Of a stretch of 64,000 nt of DNA, positions 34,085-46,018 are shown in pieces. The DNA is from Brachynemurus nebulosus (Eukaryota > Arthropoda > Insecta > Neuroptera > Myrmeleontidae). How positions within the stretch are numbered: the first letter of the stretch is position 1; each line of letters starts with the position of its first letter. The notes below the pieces were generated by a model. That model saw only the letters and a program-made list of their open reading frames with translations. It was not told the origin of the DNA and ran no database searches. Position numbers and translations under genes: made by a program. The stretch spans positions 24,736,877 through 24,800,876 of the forward strand of contig JAPWDM010000005.1 of the NCBI GenBank assembly GCA_035578155.1, given 5' to 3'.

Positions 34085-34450
34085 CGACTAGTGGCGACAC
34101 AAAGATTACGTGCGTGCCTCTGGTGGTAAATTAGAAGCTTTGTCAAGTAAAAGATGTACATATACGTTTAATTGACATAAAAATATTATACAAATTATGT
34201 GTCGATTACTACAGCTCAACCAACATAAGGTTGCCGGTCAAGGTTGTACGCGCAGTAGACAAACACAATTTCTATCACACTTTTATGCATATATGTTATA
34301 TGTTCGTTCTTGTTGTCGCACTCTTTCATTTGCGCATCCGACCGGCAACATTATGTTGGTTGGGCTGTAGATTTTGTATCGTCCTATATATTTTTACCTA
34401 ATACAGTTACCAATTTTACCACCAGAGGCGCGAGTGAGAATCTTTGCGTC
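34085..34450. repeat. inverted arms surrounding the 156-bp MITE
   Basis: CTAGTGGCGACACAAAGATT followed by GCCTCTGGTGGTAAA (34088-34135) is matched in inverse by TTTACCACCAGAGGC and AATCTTTGCGTCGC (34413-34450). An older inverted-repeat element may therefore have been interrupted by the small MITE. Confidence 0.5.
34212..34367. mobile_element. 156-bp TA-flanked MITE
   Basis: CAGCTCAACCAACATAAGGT at the left matches the inverse of ATGTTGGTTGGGCTG at the right. The inner parts TTGCCGGTC and GACCGGCAA also pair. TA dinucleotides flank both ends. A partial copy lies at 60255-60368. Confidence 0.75.
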
Positions 34451-34579
34451 GCAATAGCCCACTTGTAATGGATGCTAGCTGTTACGGACAGATTAAAAAA
34501 AATGTTTTTGGTGTCACTGTCAAAGGAAATTTGTTCTAAGATGAGAAGCGTAGACAAACTGATGATCAGTATTCCCAGA

Positions 34580-34715
34580 TTGGGCTATTTGCCGCCGATT
34601 GGGCTATTTATATTTTTGATTGGCGGTAAAATTTTACTGTTGGCGGCAAATAGCCGTTTGGGCTATTTCTAATTTTCCCATGTAGCCGTTTGGGCTATTT
34701 TTAATTTTCCCATTT
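34580..34715. repeat. short repeats of TTGGGCTATTT and GGCGG motifs
   Basis: TTGGGCTATTT appears five times within about 120 bases. ATAGCCGTTTGGGCTATTTC and GTAGCCGTTTGGGCTATTTT follow each other with TAATTTTCCCAT after each. It looks like local duplication in transposon debris. Confidence 0.5.
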
Positions 34716-35542
34716 GCCTGCATCCATGCTCATATAAGTGCATTTAAACTTTGTTGTAGCACTTATGCTCCCTCATAGTTCATGTTACAACTATTTAACA
34801 GTGATATTTACCAAAATAATAAGACTGATGATGATGATTCTAGTTTGCTGGAATCGATTAATTTAATAGAACTAACAGATGATTAATTTTATTGAAATAA
34901 GTTTAATTTTCAGAAAGATTAAGTTTCAAAACTTTATGGTTGTGATAGTTGCCATTTCAGTGATAATAACAAAAAAAAAAAAAAACAGTCATTCCAATTA
35001 TTATTACAGCTTTATGAAAAATTTTAAGTTAAAATGTAACTATTTAAAAGCGATTAATCGTAGGATAAATGTTGATTATTTATTTAGACTTTTTGTGATT
35101 ATTTTTATGATTGTTATATTTATAAAAAATTTTAAATTTAAAAATAACATTGTTAAATTTGATTAATAGTAAAATTTGTGTTTAATGTGTAAGGATTAAA
35201 AAAAAATTGTCATCGTATTTTATAGCATTTAAACATTGATGTTGATAAATATTTATTATAAAGTTGACATATTTTTGAATAGTTTGCATTACCTGTTTAT
35301 TAAATTTTATTAAGTTTTATTAAACGTCATTAAAGCTCGTGTAATTTCATCGAAAATAAAATTCAAAAAATATATAAGTGCACTTTGCTCCGAAATGGGC
35401 TACTCTGGGGCTACTCGAGCGTCTTTCATCGGCGGGTTTTGTTAAAATTTTTCTGGCAACACTGCTGATGATTTAATTCAATATTTACAGTATATGTGTA
35501 TTTCACGGAACTAGAGTGTACCTATGATACACAAACAGCTTA

Positions 35543-36082
35543 CAGTCTGTTAAGTAAGATCGTGGTCGAGATAATTTATATAAAAATTTATTTAAAAAAA
35601 TTTTGAAATACATATATACGTTCCACCTGATGAGGACTACGATGCAATTAGCTTAATAAGGTGTTCAGTCACCACCGGCGTCGATAATCGCCGGTGGTGA
35701 CGCCATTTTCGAGGCATACTTTTAGCTAAATTGACGAATTTCTTAGATTTCAATTTTTTAGATTGAGACGAATCTCGCGAGTTAACTGCTTTAAATGTAT
35801 ATATGCGTTTTCCTCGAAGTTTATACTTGATATGTGACCTAATCGGATTGGTATCGGGCGACTTTGACGGCCAGTCTAATGTAAAGATGCCACATCTAGC
35901 ATTCGTGTCGCGTATTTGGCACTCATGGTACTTCGCTTGTTATTCTAACAAAAGACAAACAAATGAATCTTTCTTTAAAGTGCATGGAAGACAAAGGTTC
36001 ACTCTACCTGCTCACAAAATATTTAGAGAAAATCTTTTACCAGTTGTGAGTATGGTCGACCACGATCTTACTTAACAGACTG
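35543..36082 (-). mobile_element. internally deleted Tc1-like element
   Basis: CAGTCTGTTAAGTAAGATCG and its exact inverse CGATCTTACTTAACAGACTG form the ends, with TA on both sides. Inside, the minus strand keeps a piece of transposase with the conserved Tc1 block (see 35803-35930). A strong GC-rich hairpin lies at 35668-35701. Confidence 0.85.
35803..35930 (-). pseudogene. Tc1-like transposase fragment (DDE block)
   Basis: Minus-strand frame reads LDWPSKSPDTNPIRSHI. The family pattern is Asp-Trp-Pro-x-x-Ser-Pro-Asp-Leu-Asn-Pro-Ile-Glu, so the middle catalytic Asp is kept while the position of the Glu following NPI is Arg. Only about 40 residues remain, without a start codon. It is inactive. 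Confidence 0.8.
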
Positions 36083-37755
36083 TAAATGATGTAATACGTT
36101 TGAAACATTCTGTATGTACGTTCATAAAATAAGATAATCTTCAATTAATATTGTATATTTTTATACATAATTTTTGAATAGTCATCAATAATGAAATAAA
36201 ACTGATTAATATCAAAATCAAGAATCCTTGAATTAATAATATAAAAATTGGCAAATAATTATTTATGAATTAAATATATAAATGCACAAGAAAAGACGTA
36301 GCTGCTTGGCGTCAAATTCTTATAGCCAATAAAAGTCATTATTTTCAACATTTTGAAATTGGACATAAAAAAATTGAATACACTACGTTGAGAAAGTTTT
36401 TCATTTGGAAAATGACAAAGACACTTTTGACGTATTTTTGATAACAATAAATTATTCGTATTATAATCCGGTGACCGGATTCATGCGATTAAACGTTAAT
36501 AAAAAAAAAAAAAACTAATAATAACTTAGAATAAGCCCAATAAAAAATATTGTTCAATTAATTTCGATTCTTTTAATCCGTTTTTAACTCCAGATCCAAA
36601 GTTTACAGTGATAAGTCAAATTTGTTCTCTTATATTCTTGTATTGTAATATAAAAAATGAAATTATGAATAAATATAACCTTTATTATTAAGCAGATTAA
36701 GTGATAATTTTCATATAAATGATTCATTAAATTAAATTATGGTGTAATTTAACGTCATATTATAATTATATTAATTTTTTATGCATTTATAAACAGATAT
36801 TTTTATTTGTATGTACGGTAACAAATAAAAAATTAGCCAAGTAGTTGTTGGATACGCATTAAGTCTGGGTTGCTCAGTCAGAATTTTTCACAGCTTTCAG
36901 AATATTAATAGCGTAATCACTTTAAGACAAAATCTTAGGGATGTTAGGATTAATAGAGAATATTAGTAACAGTGCTCCTACTCCAGCCAAGGGGTAAAAT
37001 CCGGAAAATCATCCCAAAACTCACTTTTTCTGAGGGCGATAAAAAGAAAGTTCTGTACTTTCCTACGCTATAAATTCGACAATTTATTAGAGAATAAGAT
37101 TCTAATTGAAGGACTTGATAGAATTTAAATTTGTGTGATGTCAGGCATTGTGCGTTCTCCTCTAAAATTTTGAAACTCTTTTATCTTCCTCTTACTTATA
37201 CGCTTACTTATACGCCCAACAGATTAACTGACTTCGTTTGGCTGAATAGAGCACGCTCCTCTTAATGTTGAAAGTGCAATGAGTGGAACGAGCAAAAACA
37301 TATCGAACAATCCTTATTTCTACTTTTGGAGCAAAACGTTAGAGGATTTTTCTTTTCCAAATGTAACAATTTAGTTAATCTTTTTCGACACTCATCGTCA
37401 TTTTATGGCTGACATATGAGAGAGAGGGGTTAAAAGTATAGGATCGTTTTCGTGTAAAAGCATTGCCTTTACAAATTTTATTCGAAATCTTTTTTGGATT
37501 TTCTTTAGTTCGGGAGAAAATTGTGAAAAAGTGGGTTTCGGAGTGGTTTCTCCGATTTTGCACCTCTTGATCGGGATACGAGGATCCTTACCATATTCTC
37601 TATTACCACTCCTAAAATTTTATCCTAAAATTTTTAGCGATGCTGAAATATCCCATTCCAGTAGCAGGCGACTGGGCGAATATAGGACATTTACGTTTAT
37701 TACTTATAGTTTTTCATAAGAATAGATAAATATATTCAAGAATGTTATTTACACA
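36083..37755. other. intergenic, nothing recognised
   Basis: No gene supported. A near-palindrome AATCCGGTGACCGGATT sits at about 36464-36480. The region near 37000-37700 is less AT-rich than average but its ORFs resemble nothing I know. Confidence 0.35.
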
Positions 37756-37759
37756 TGTG

Positions 37760-38686
37760 CACAGTGAAAAAATTTGTGTTCTGCGTAAAAAGAAACTAGT
37801 GGTTAAAATTTTTGTGTTAAATAAGTAACCCAACCCTGTGTTAATGTAATATTTAGTATTTATGTTAATTTTGAGTTAACAGAATAAAAATATTAATCTG
37901 TTTTGAACAACAAAATTTAACACAATCTTTGTGTAGTTTGGAAGAATGTCTGTAAGTACACCTTTTTTTATGTATTTCCCACACACAAAACTGGTTTGGC
38001 GCGAATTTACTGCTTTAGTTAAGAGCGGGGGTAGTGGTAGCTTGTATAGCATTATTCGACAATTGCGCATTCAACAAAAACATATATTTGTATGAAGACG
38101 GAATATTTCAAAATAAAAAGTGGATTTCTAAAGTTAAATTGGTTTTAATTATATAGATATTATATACTGATTAGGTAAGTTAATTAAAAATATTATAGAT
38201 TGAATTTCTTTCTTTGTTTGCAGAATTTACTTTAATTCAAAGGGCAAAGAAGATCAGGTAAAGAAGGAAGAGTATATAGTGGTCGACGTTCAGTTTGACA
38301 ACGATCTTCACAATTTTTGGGTATTGCTTCAACATTATTTTCATCAAATACCAAGTGAAATGCACCAATATCATCGTCGAAATCTTTACAAAAATTGTAG
38401 AAATATTAAATAAAAAAGTTTAAGTACTGAAAAATTATTTTTTACTACGAGTATTTCCTTTCATTTACATAATAAATAAATAAAGAAATATTTACTTGTA
38501 AAATTATAACTAAGTAATTGTGTAAAATTAACACAAAATGTATGTCTTTTTGTGTATTAAATCATTGACACAAATCTTGTGTAAAGATTTGACACATATG
38601 CTTTGTGCTAAAATAACACAAAAAATTGAGTGGACCGTACTGGACATGTGAAATGTGTTAATTTTAACACAATTTTTTTGACTGTG
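37760..38686. mobile_element. 927-bp TIR element (CACAGTGAAAAAATTTGTGTT)
   Basis: The left end CACAGTGAAAAAATTTGTG and right end CACAATTTTTTTGACTGTG are inverted. Sequence near both ends is dense in TTAACACAA and TTGTGTTAA. No target duplication was clear. The first 190 bases recur at 55233-55430. Confidence 0.6.
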
Positions 38687-38820
38687 TGTTAGTAATGTTA
38701 CTACGAGGGTCAATTACACGACAACTTGATTCCTTAACGTTAAGTAACACCACAAAATATGCAATAAATCAGAAATGAAAATTTTATTAGTTTCCCAACA
38801 TTTCCTCTAATGATCTAGAC

Positions 38821-39655
38821 CAGGGCTTCTTAAACTTTTTTCATTCGCGGCCCCAAATAGAGATATATAAGTATTTTGTAAGGATTAATTAATTAGATAA
38901 CAATATTTATGTAGGTACATATAAAAAATGTTTCGCTATGACCCCAATATTTCGCTAAGCAACCCCAAATGGGGTCACGACTAGGGATGATCGATATTAG
39001 AAAAACATCGATGTTGACATCGATGTTAACATTGATTCAAGAGTATCGATATACGATATATATCGAAAGGAAGGTTATCGATGTTCGAAAACATCGATGT
39101 TTGTGTAGCAAACTAAACAACCATTAATCTATTATTTTATTTATTGAAAATGAACATTGCCAGTATTTATTTGGTACACTTTGCAAAAAAGTCACTTTGT
39201 TAGAAGTTTCCCTTTTAATCTGTTCCTTTGTTGCTACAAATACTGCCCAGCTTTTGAAAAAAGCCTCTCTGAAGCTGTTGAAGTTGCTGTGAAACACAAA
39301 TATTTATTTATATTTATTTTATATTTGATTTGGTGCGCAACATTTAAGTCATATGCACCGTTTAAATGTCATCAGTTCAATATAAATATTTAATGGCAAT
39401 TTTTTTCAAGTTTGGATAAGTGGATCCTAGAACTTGACATAAAAGTAATGGATCTTGTTTTAAATCAGCTGCAGGAGATTTTAACTACTGGATAGCTTAG
39501 AGTAATATCGATGTTTCGATATTATTCTCGTAACATTGATGTGTCGATGTTATCGAGGACATAACATCGATGTTTTCCCCCTAAACATCGATGTTTTTCT
39601 ACCATCGATGAATATCGATCATCCTTAGTCGCGACCCATAGTTTAAGAAGCCTTG
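38821..39655. mobile_element. hAT MITE with 8-bp duplication, carrying a nested MITE
   Basis: The ends CAGGGCTTCTTAAAC and GTTTAAGAAGCCTTG are inverted. The flanks ATCTAGAC at 38813-38820 and 39656-39663 are identical. Subterminal GCGGCCCC, ACCCCAA and GCGACCC are typical of hAT elements. The element is split by a second insertion at 38982-39627. Confidence 0.9.
38982..39627. mobile_element. nested hAT MITE full of ATCGATGTT repeats
   Basis: The ends TAGGGATGATCGATATT and AATATCGATCATCCTTA are inverted. The flanks GTCACGAC (38974-38981) and GTCGCGAC (39628-39635) match at 7 of 8. Both subterminal regions contain many ACATCGATGTT palindromes. It shares the GATGATCGAT theme with the MITE at 970. 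Confidence 0.85.
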
Positions 39656-39663
39656 ATCTAGAC

Positions 39664-40353
39664 TTTATTTTTCAAGGGGCGTTTCCTAATATCAAAACGT
39701 ATCTCCAAGCAAAATTTCATCTAGGTACTAGATGAAATCTCCGTTTGAAGCTCGATATTTTCCAAACGGGCTACACTTAACTATTCTTTGGTCTAACTGC
39801 TCTCTATGATCGCTGTTACAAAAAATTGCTGTTGAGTTCAACTCTATTAATTTCTCAAATAAACATAAAAAATAATATGTAACCCTGTAGTCTATAGGTC
39901 TGTAATATACGTATGTATACGTAAATAATGTTATGAAGAAAAAAAAAAGATCCTTATGCGTTTATTGTTATCGGATTATTTATTAATGGGCTATTTGTCG
40001 TCCAACCACGAGACCCGATACATAAATTTTATTAATTATTTTAATCCATGGCTTTATCGTTCTTTCTTATAGAGACATATATTTTCACGATCGAGTGATA
40101 AAATCATTTAATAAGGACGGGAAATATTTAGTGGAGGCGCCTATTTATACGCATACACCAATGATTAGAACTAAAATAGAATAGTGGAATATATACAAGC
40201 GACAAAGGAAATTTTGTCATTTTGATAGCAAATTAATGCATTCTTTACCCAGCCCCTAGTAATCATTAGTATTTACTACAAACACGTATAGAATTACGTT
40301 TAAGTACTGTTTTGATCTATTTAAACGGAACTCTATGCGTGTTTGTAGTATTA
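39664..40353. other. intergenic, nothing recognised
   Basis: No gene supported. ACTACAAACACGTATAGAATTA near 40275 and its partial inverse TGCGTGTTTGTAGTA near 40338 form a short inverted pair ending at the next element. Confidence 0.35.
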
Positions 40354-41274
40354 GGGTAAATGCGGGAGAGATGTTGCAGTAGCCATAATTCGTTCGGTGA
40401 TTAATAGATAGCGCTAAAATAGGTTGTTAATTTACGCTGTATATGGTTACATTTATGATCAGTGCATTAGTTTAGAAATTATCCAACTTTTTATTATTGA
40501 AATGTCAGTTTTTTATATAAATATTTTATTAAGCATTTAATTCATTCGAATTTAAGAATGTATATTTCATTATTTTAAGGAAAATGAGTTTTGTTGTTAA
40601 TTTCGGTATATTTAAAAATACTGTCTAAAATTTTAGGTTAGAATTCCGCACTATGCTTGCTATAGCAACATGCGGTATCTATCCCAACAAAAAGGAGAGA
40701 TGCCACATTTAAAGTTGTTATAGATACCGCATCATATTACGTATGATAAACATAATATACCTTAATTATACAGTTTTATTTTTGGCTGTAAATTATGCCA
40801 CGTAAATATAAAAGATCCAGTAATGGGTCAGGAAGAGCTCTGATATTAGTGAAGATAACGAAAATAATGATGATTTCCTGTATATCGAATGTTTTGGGTA
40901 GTACTCAGATACAACGAAAAAAATTAACTGGTTAAGATGTATAAAGGGCCAAAAATGGTTACATATGACATGCACTGTGTATGGAGATGTGTGTAGTATA
41001 TGTTTAAAAGAATTGCTGCGCCAAAAAAGTGCAAAATTTTTAATGTTACCTATGCGGCATCTCTCCCATAGGTGTGGGAGAGACGCCGCTTTGCAGGCTC
41101 TAGAAAAATGTTAATTAGAAATCCTTTACGACTGAGAATTTGAGTTTATTTATAAATAATTTTAAAGAACAATGTTTACATTTACTATGTACCAAATTTC
41201 AAATCAATCAAAATGCATACTTAAAGAATTATTAAATGTTTTCAAAATGTGCGGCATCTCTCTCGCATTCACCC
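40354..41274 (+). mobile_element. internally deleted pogo-like element, copy A
   Basis: The ends GGGTAAATGCGGGAGAGATG and CATCTCTCTCGCATTCACCC are inverted and flanked by TA. A second inverted pair, TGCGGCATCTCTCCCATAGG, lies inside. It carries a remnant transposase reading frame at 40795-41010. The reverse-oriented copy is at 53004-53933. Confidence 0.85.
40795..41010 (+). pseudogene. fused pogo transposase ends (start plus zinc finger), broken
   Basis: It begins MPRKYKRSSNGSGRA, the usual start of pogo/jerky transposases, and runs after a frame change into SEDNENNDD and a C-terminal PHD-like finger with WLRC and WLHMTC. In this copy a stop interrupts the finger, and a Gly replaces the second Cys of the second pair (RCIKGQKW). 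The catalytic core is entirely missing. Confidence 0.7.
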
Positions 41275-41299
41275 TACTACCTACTAATGATTAATGTTA

Positions 41300-41725
41300 A
41301 ACCCGTGTAAACAAGGCCCATTTCAATCTTTCAGAAACCTTCAAAATCGTAAATAAAGTGATAAAATAAAGAAACTGGAAGCGAATTATAATTTTTCGAA
41401 ATCGTTCTTTGCATTTTTATAAAAATTAAGCTTGCAGGAACGCACTAGAAAACAGATTTTTGTTAAGTTTATCATATTTTTAAAAAAAATTTCGTCATTG
41501 TGATAGCAAAAATGAGAAGTTCAACAAGCAATTCAATTAATCATCCTTATTGAAATTATTACCATAAAGCTTGACTTGAGGGAATTTTATTTTTAATCTG
41601 GTGACGTCATGGAGTTTAGTAAATCTTTTCATTATTTTAGAAAGTGTACATAAAACGATAGAATTATGCAATTGAAAGCGAGTTACAGATTTTTGAAATG
41701 GTTCTTTTCATTTTTACTAAAATTA
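41300..41725 (+). repeat. two units of the roughly 300-bp TGACGTCA family
   Basis: GCGAATTATAATTTTTCGAA near 41380 and GCGAGTTACAGATTTTTGAA near 41675 mark the same position in successive units, about 300 bases apart. The second carries TGACGTCA at 41602-41609. Units resemble those at 45.5-46.0 kb. Confidence 0.6.
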
Positions 41726-42867
41726 GCCAAAATCACAATTATAATTATTAAGTTCAAATACATTTACACAGCTGACATAAGAATAAATTTGCTACTCTAT
41801 CTCTCATTGTTACAATCACTATACTTCTCTTTTTGGTACATTGGTTTTCAATATTTTGTTAAAAAATGAATAGTCTGTATAATACATATAAATTAACATG
41901 GAGACTCCAATGCTCGGATAGAACACAAACCCAAAAAATAATTTTAACTAAATTTAAAAATAATTTATTTTTTGTTAATTTGTAAAATATACAACGTTAA
42001 TTATCAAAAAAAACATTTCTAGTTGTTTGTTTTATCGTACGTGGACTGAACGGACATATGATTAAAAAACTATGTAATGTTATCCATTTAAAGATAATTT
42101 ATCGACTTTTTAACGAATAATAATTATCTATGTAAAAGAAAAAACTTTTGAAAAAATATGCTCAGTGTAAAACATTAGATTTATTTAATTAAATAAACAA
42201 TAAAACAATTTGTTGGTGACATTTTGACCCTTTCGTCTCCATTAATTGCAACGTCATTAAGTTGGTGTAGTAAAAAAAATCCTAGAAAGATCCTTCAGCT
42301 AGAAATAATTGATATTGAAATTTAGCCGAGGTAAAAGCATGTTGGGAATAGAATTGAAGGCTTATATGACAGATTTTCCAGCCATCTTGATATCTCCCAA
42401 ACAAATTTTTCTTAAAACTTTTTATTTGCATCTTACCAATCCATTCATAACAATTTCAGATGCAAAGAGAATTTTTGGTGTATCTCAAGGTGTAGATCTC
42501 AATAAATATACAATAAAATGAAATTTTTCTTTACTTTCTTGAGGTATTCTCGCATAGGTATTGAATAGTGAGGATGAACATTTTTTTCACGTACCACATC
42601 GTGTGAGAGATATCGTTAGAAAGGGCTCTTAGAATAAAATTGAGATTCTTTAGATATTTTCCATTCTTAAGATCAATTTACGAAATATTGAGCTTTCTTG
42701 GCTTTAAGAAATCATAAAAAAAATATAGATACTACTACCTGTTAAGAACACTCATTTAAAATTGTTAGGTTGTTGATGGTAATTGTCGGGCGATATTAGT
42801 TAGAGATAAAATTTTCGTCAGCCCAGTAAAGAAAAATGAAGCGAGGAAGTGGCCCCCAATAGGTCAA
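41726..42867. other. intergenic, nothing recognised
   Basis: AT-rich sequence. The small ORFs here (for example 42309-42521) have no recognisable domain or codon signal. Confidence 0.35.
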
Positions 42868-43290
42868 AGCACCCAGCACAAATCTTATGGAAATTTGGTC
42901 CCGGCTAATTTCTTCGAAACTTTGGGAAATAATAGTTCTTAAACTGTAGAACAAAAGTCTCCATAGGCGCAAAGCTCAATAATGTACAGATTTTCAGATA
43001 TATGTAGTTAAATATATCTACGTATACTGTCAATGTGAAATCGACCACATGTCAAATGGTGTTGGCAATCAATTCTACTTTTCTGCAAGTTTTTTGCTGA
43101 CACCATTTGATAGGTAATCGATTTTACATTGAAAGTATACGTATATTTAACTACATATATCTCAAAATCTGTCCATTATTGAGCTTTGCGCCTATGGAGA
43201 CTTTTGTTCTACAGGTCAAGAACTATTATTTCCCAAAGTTTCGAAGAAATTAACCGGAATCAAATTTCCATAAGATTTGTGCGGGGTCCT
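42868..43290. repeat. 423-bp foldback element, arms about 200 bp
   Basis: GCACAAATCTTATGGAAATT at the left and its inverse near 43263-43281 begin arms that pair over nearly their whole length, including AAAGTCTCCATAGGCGCAAA and TTTGCGCCTATGGAGACTTT. The loop is about 30 bases near 43080. No coding content. Confidence 0.8.
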
Positions 43291-43727
43291 TTTATATTAA
43301 CTAGTATTAGAGAACAAAAATACATAGGTACTTAAGTATCCTATATTTTATTCAGAAAATTGTGAAAAACTCTAGCTACTGAAAAATTCTGATTTAATGT
43401 GTATTCAGCACACAGTTGGCGAATCTTTACAATGCGAAAAATTGGTTACGTTTTTAGAAAATTTAGTGTAATGATACCACTTGTTCTTAAGATGTTACTA
43501 TGACCTCATTATCAGTGTGACAAGAAAAAAGTTAACATATTTCTTCATAATTTTGTTCAATATTCGACTAATTAAAATGTAACTTTACACATTTGCATAA
43601 AAAAACACGAATTTATAGGGTAAGTAAATATAAAACAAAAACACTGCAAGAATTATGTAATTTTCATATTCAGTTGTGTAAAATTACACTTTTATATTAA
43701 ATTAATATAAAAATTATTACGACTTAA

Positions 43728-44543
43728 GGTACCATCATAGTGTGACCGGCCGAAAAATAGTCAATTTTCGCAATTCTTTTCGGATGGATAGGATGGAGGA
43801 ATGGAGATGGATTTTTATTTATTTTTTATAATTACTATAATTTTTTGAAAAAAGTGTCTTTAAAGAGGGGCGGCTATTGGTGCCCACGATTACGGCCGCA
43901 GTTTTCATCCGAAAAAAAAATTAAATAGATTATCAATCTGTAGGTGAGCCGCTATGTTCTTTGAGTGAGCTATGTTCTTTGAATTCTTTTTTTTTTTTTT
44001 TTTTTTTTTAAATTTGAAAAATTGGCGGCGGTTTGAATAAAAAGTATAAAATTTAGGTCTTTTTTTAACAGTTTTCCGTGTGAAAAAATAGGAAGACTTC
44101 AAAAAAAAGCTTCCATAGGTACATGGAGAATGGAATAAAGAATATTCTGTCAAAATTTCAAACTTATAGCTTGGAAACTTTCCTTGTGAGAGTGGGTACC
44201 ATTTTTAAAAAGCGCGTTTTGAGACAAATGTGTTTAAAATTTGTCTCAAAATTGTTTCAAATCATTGTTTCAACAAAAATGTGATACTGTGGTGATAACA
44301 ATTGATCTTATACGTTCACTGGTTGTGGAAAGACTGAATGTAAAGTGGTAAAATACGCCAAAAGGCGCCAATCGATCCACAGAGTTTTATATTTAGACTG
44401 AATCCATTGATCCGTGGTCGTAACGACCATAATAATTCGAATTTCAATTTGAAATTTTGAGAGAACATGTATATCTGTATGTAGTTTAAGATAAGACCAA
44501 CAAAAAAATTAATTTTTTCAAAATTCTACACTGTGATGGTACC
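43728..44543. mobile_element. TTAA-flanked palindromic MITE, copy A
   Basis: GGTACCATCATAGTGTGACC and GTGATGGTACC are inverted ends, with TTAA on both sides, as in piggyBac-type insertion (a TA duplication fits equally). The element shares GGATGGATAGGATGG and TTATCAATCTGTAGGT with copy B at 51966-52593. A T tract lies near 43987. Confidence 0.7.
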
Positions 44544-44547
44544 TTAA

Positions 44548-45515
44548 GTAATCGTTTTGTAAATTAATGTTTGAAATCGTTTTTTTTTTTACAATGTATT
44601 TTTTTGATCTTACTGTTCCGCAGGGAGTAAAGGGTTAAAATCACAATAGACAATTTTTCTTCGGTTTAATTTAAAAAAGCTTACTTAAAGTAATAATTTT
44701 TATTTTTACTTAAAAAAATTTTTGGGTAATGAATTAAAAATATTTTTTTTCTTTTTGATATTTAAGGTGGAATGATGATTATTTTGGATATTTAATTGAT
44801 CTGCCTAGGTGGTCTACGTGTAAACACTTCAAATAACACCTTATAAAACATATAGGCACAGTGTATTCATTTACTTACTGTGTAATATGATACTTAAACG
44901 TTTTCTTCTTCTGGTAATCTCTAAGTATACATTAAAAGGTACAATCATTACTAGATTTCTTTATTATTAAAAAATAAATTTATATTTTTTTCGAAAATAT
45001 TTTTAATATATTGACAAATTATTATATCAATTGGATCATAATAACATAGAGAATATGATTTTTGAAAATTCCGTTTGACACATTTATCGATTTTTTCATT
45101 TAGTATAATTTTTTTGGATGAAAAAAAATCTAGAATTACGTTCTATGATTTTTGATGGGTAGTAATTGTTTGAATGTTTAGTTATACATGGCCGTGGGCT
45201 ATTTAGGGTGGGGATACACTATCGATATCTTATGTCAATTAACTGAGAAAAAAAAGAATTAATTACGTACGAAGATTTGATGAAAGATTAGAGCTTAAAA
45301 TAAAATTTTCTGTGACGTGTATTTTGTGGAAATGACTGAATCAGAATCATTTCTGCGATCCGTATGACTTGCTAAACGAACTTGTAATTTAATTAAAGTG
45401 GTTAAAATCAACAGAGTCGGTTTTAGGAGATGAGACGGTGTCCTTAAAAATAAGATGGTCATGCGGATCATGACCGCTCCCTCCTGAACTGAGGTTAATC
45501 TAAATTTTATCGCAG
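44548..45515. other. intergenic, nothing recognised
   Basis: AT-rich; no ORF, TIR pair or tandem repeat that I can support. Confidence 0.35.
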
Positions 45516-45519
45516 TTTA

Positions 45520-45975
45520 TCTGATGATGTCATCAAGTTTACTAAAATTCTTAATTATTCACAGACCGTAAATAAAATGACATAGTGATGAAACTGGAAA
45601 CGAATCATAGGTTTTCGAAATTGCTCTTTATTTTTAACTAATTATTTTTGCTTAAATTAGGTACATAGGACCACTAAAAAGCCTTCTTCCGGATCAGATA
45701 CATTTATAAAAGGAACTGGATCATTTTGATACAGAAATGAAGAGTTTACACCCAAATTACCCTAATGTAACCAACTACCCTAATCCAGATCACTTCAATT
45801 TAGTTTGTTTTGAGAGAAAGAAAATTTTTTTTAATTTAATGACGTCATCAAGTTTATTAAAATTTTCCAGTTTCTTACAAGTCGCAAGTAAAATGATAAA
45901 ATGATGAAACTTGAAGCGAATTGTAGGTTTTCGAAGTCGTTCTCTTCATTTTTATCAAAATTAGGTAAATCGGAC
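45520..45975 (+). repeat. two tandem units of the roughly 300-bp TGACGTCA family
   Basis: GATGATGTCATCAAGTTTAC at 45525 and GACGTCATCAAGTTTATTAA at 45841 start successive units about 315 bases apart. Each continues through AAAATTCTTAATT or AAAATTTTCCAGT, GATGAAACT and TAGGTTTTCGAA. TGACGTCA is intact at 45840-45847 and one base off in the first unit. Confidence 0.7.
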
Positions 45976-46018
45976 AGCTAGAAAAAAATCTTCTGTTGGA
46001 TCAGGGTCACAATTATAA

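Noticed and set aside
36464..36480. near-palindrome AATCCGGTGACCGGATT as an operator-like site
   Set aside because: It is single, short and without context; it may be a chance event or transposon debris.
39157..39393. ORF inside the nested MITE as a possible transposase
   Set aside because: Its 78 codons show no transposase motif, and the region between the MITE ends is AT-rich filler.
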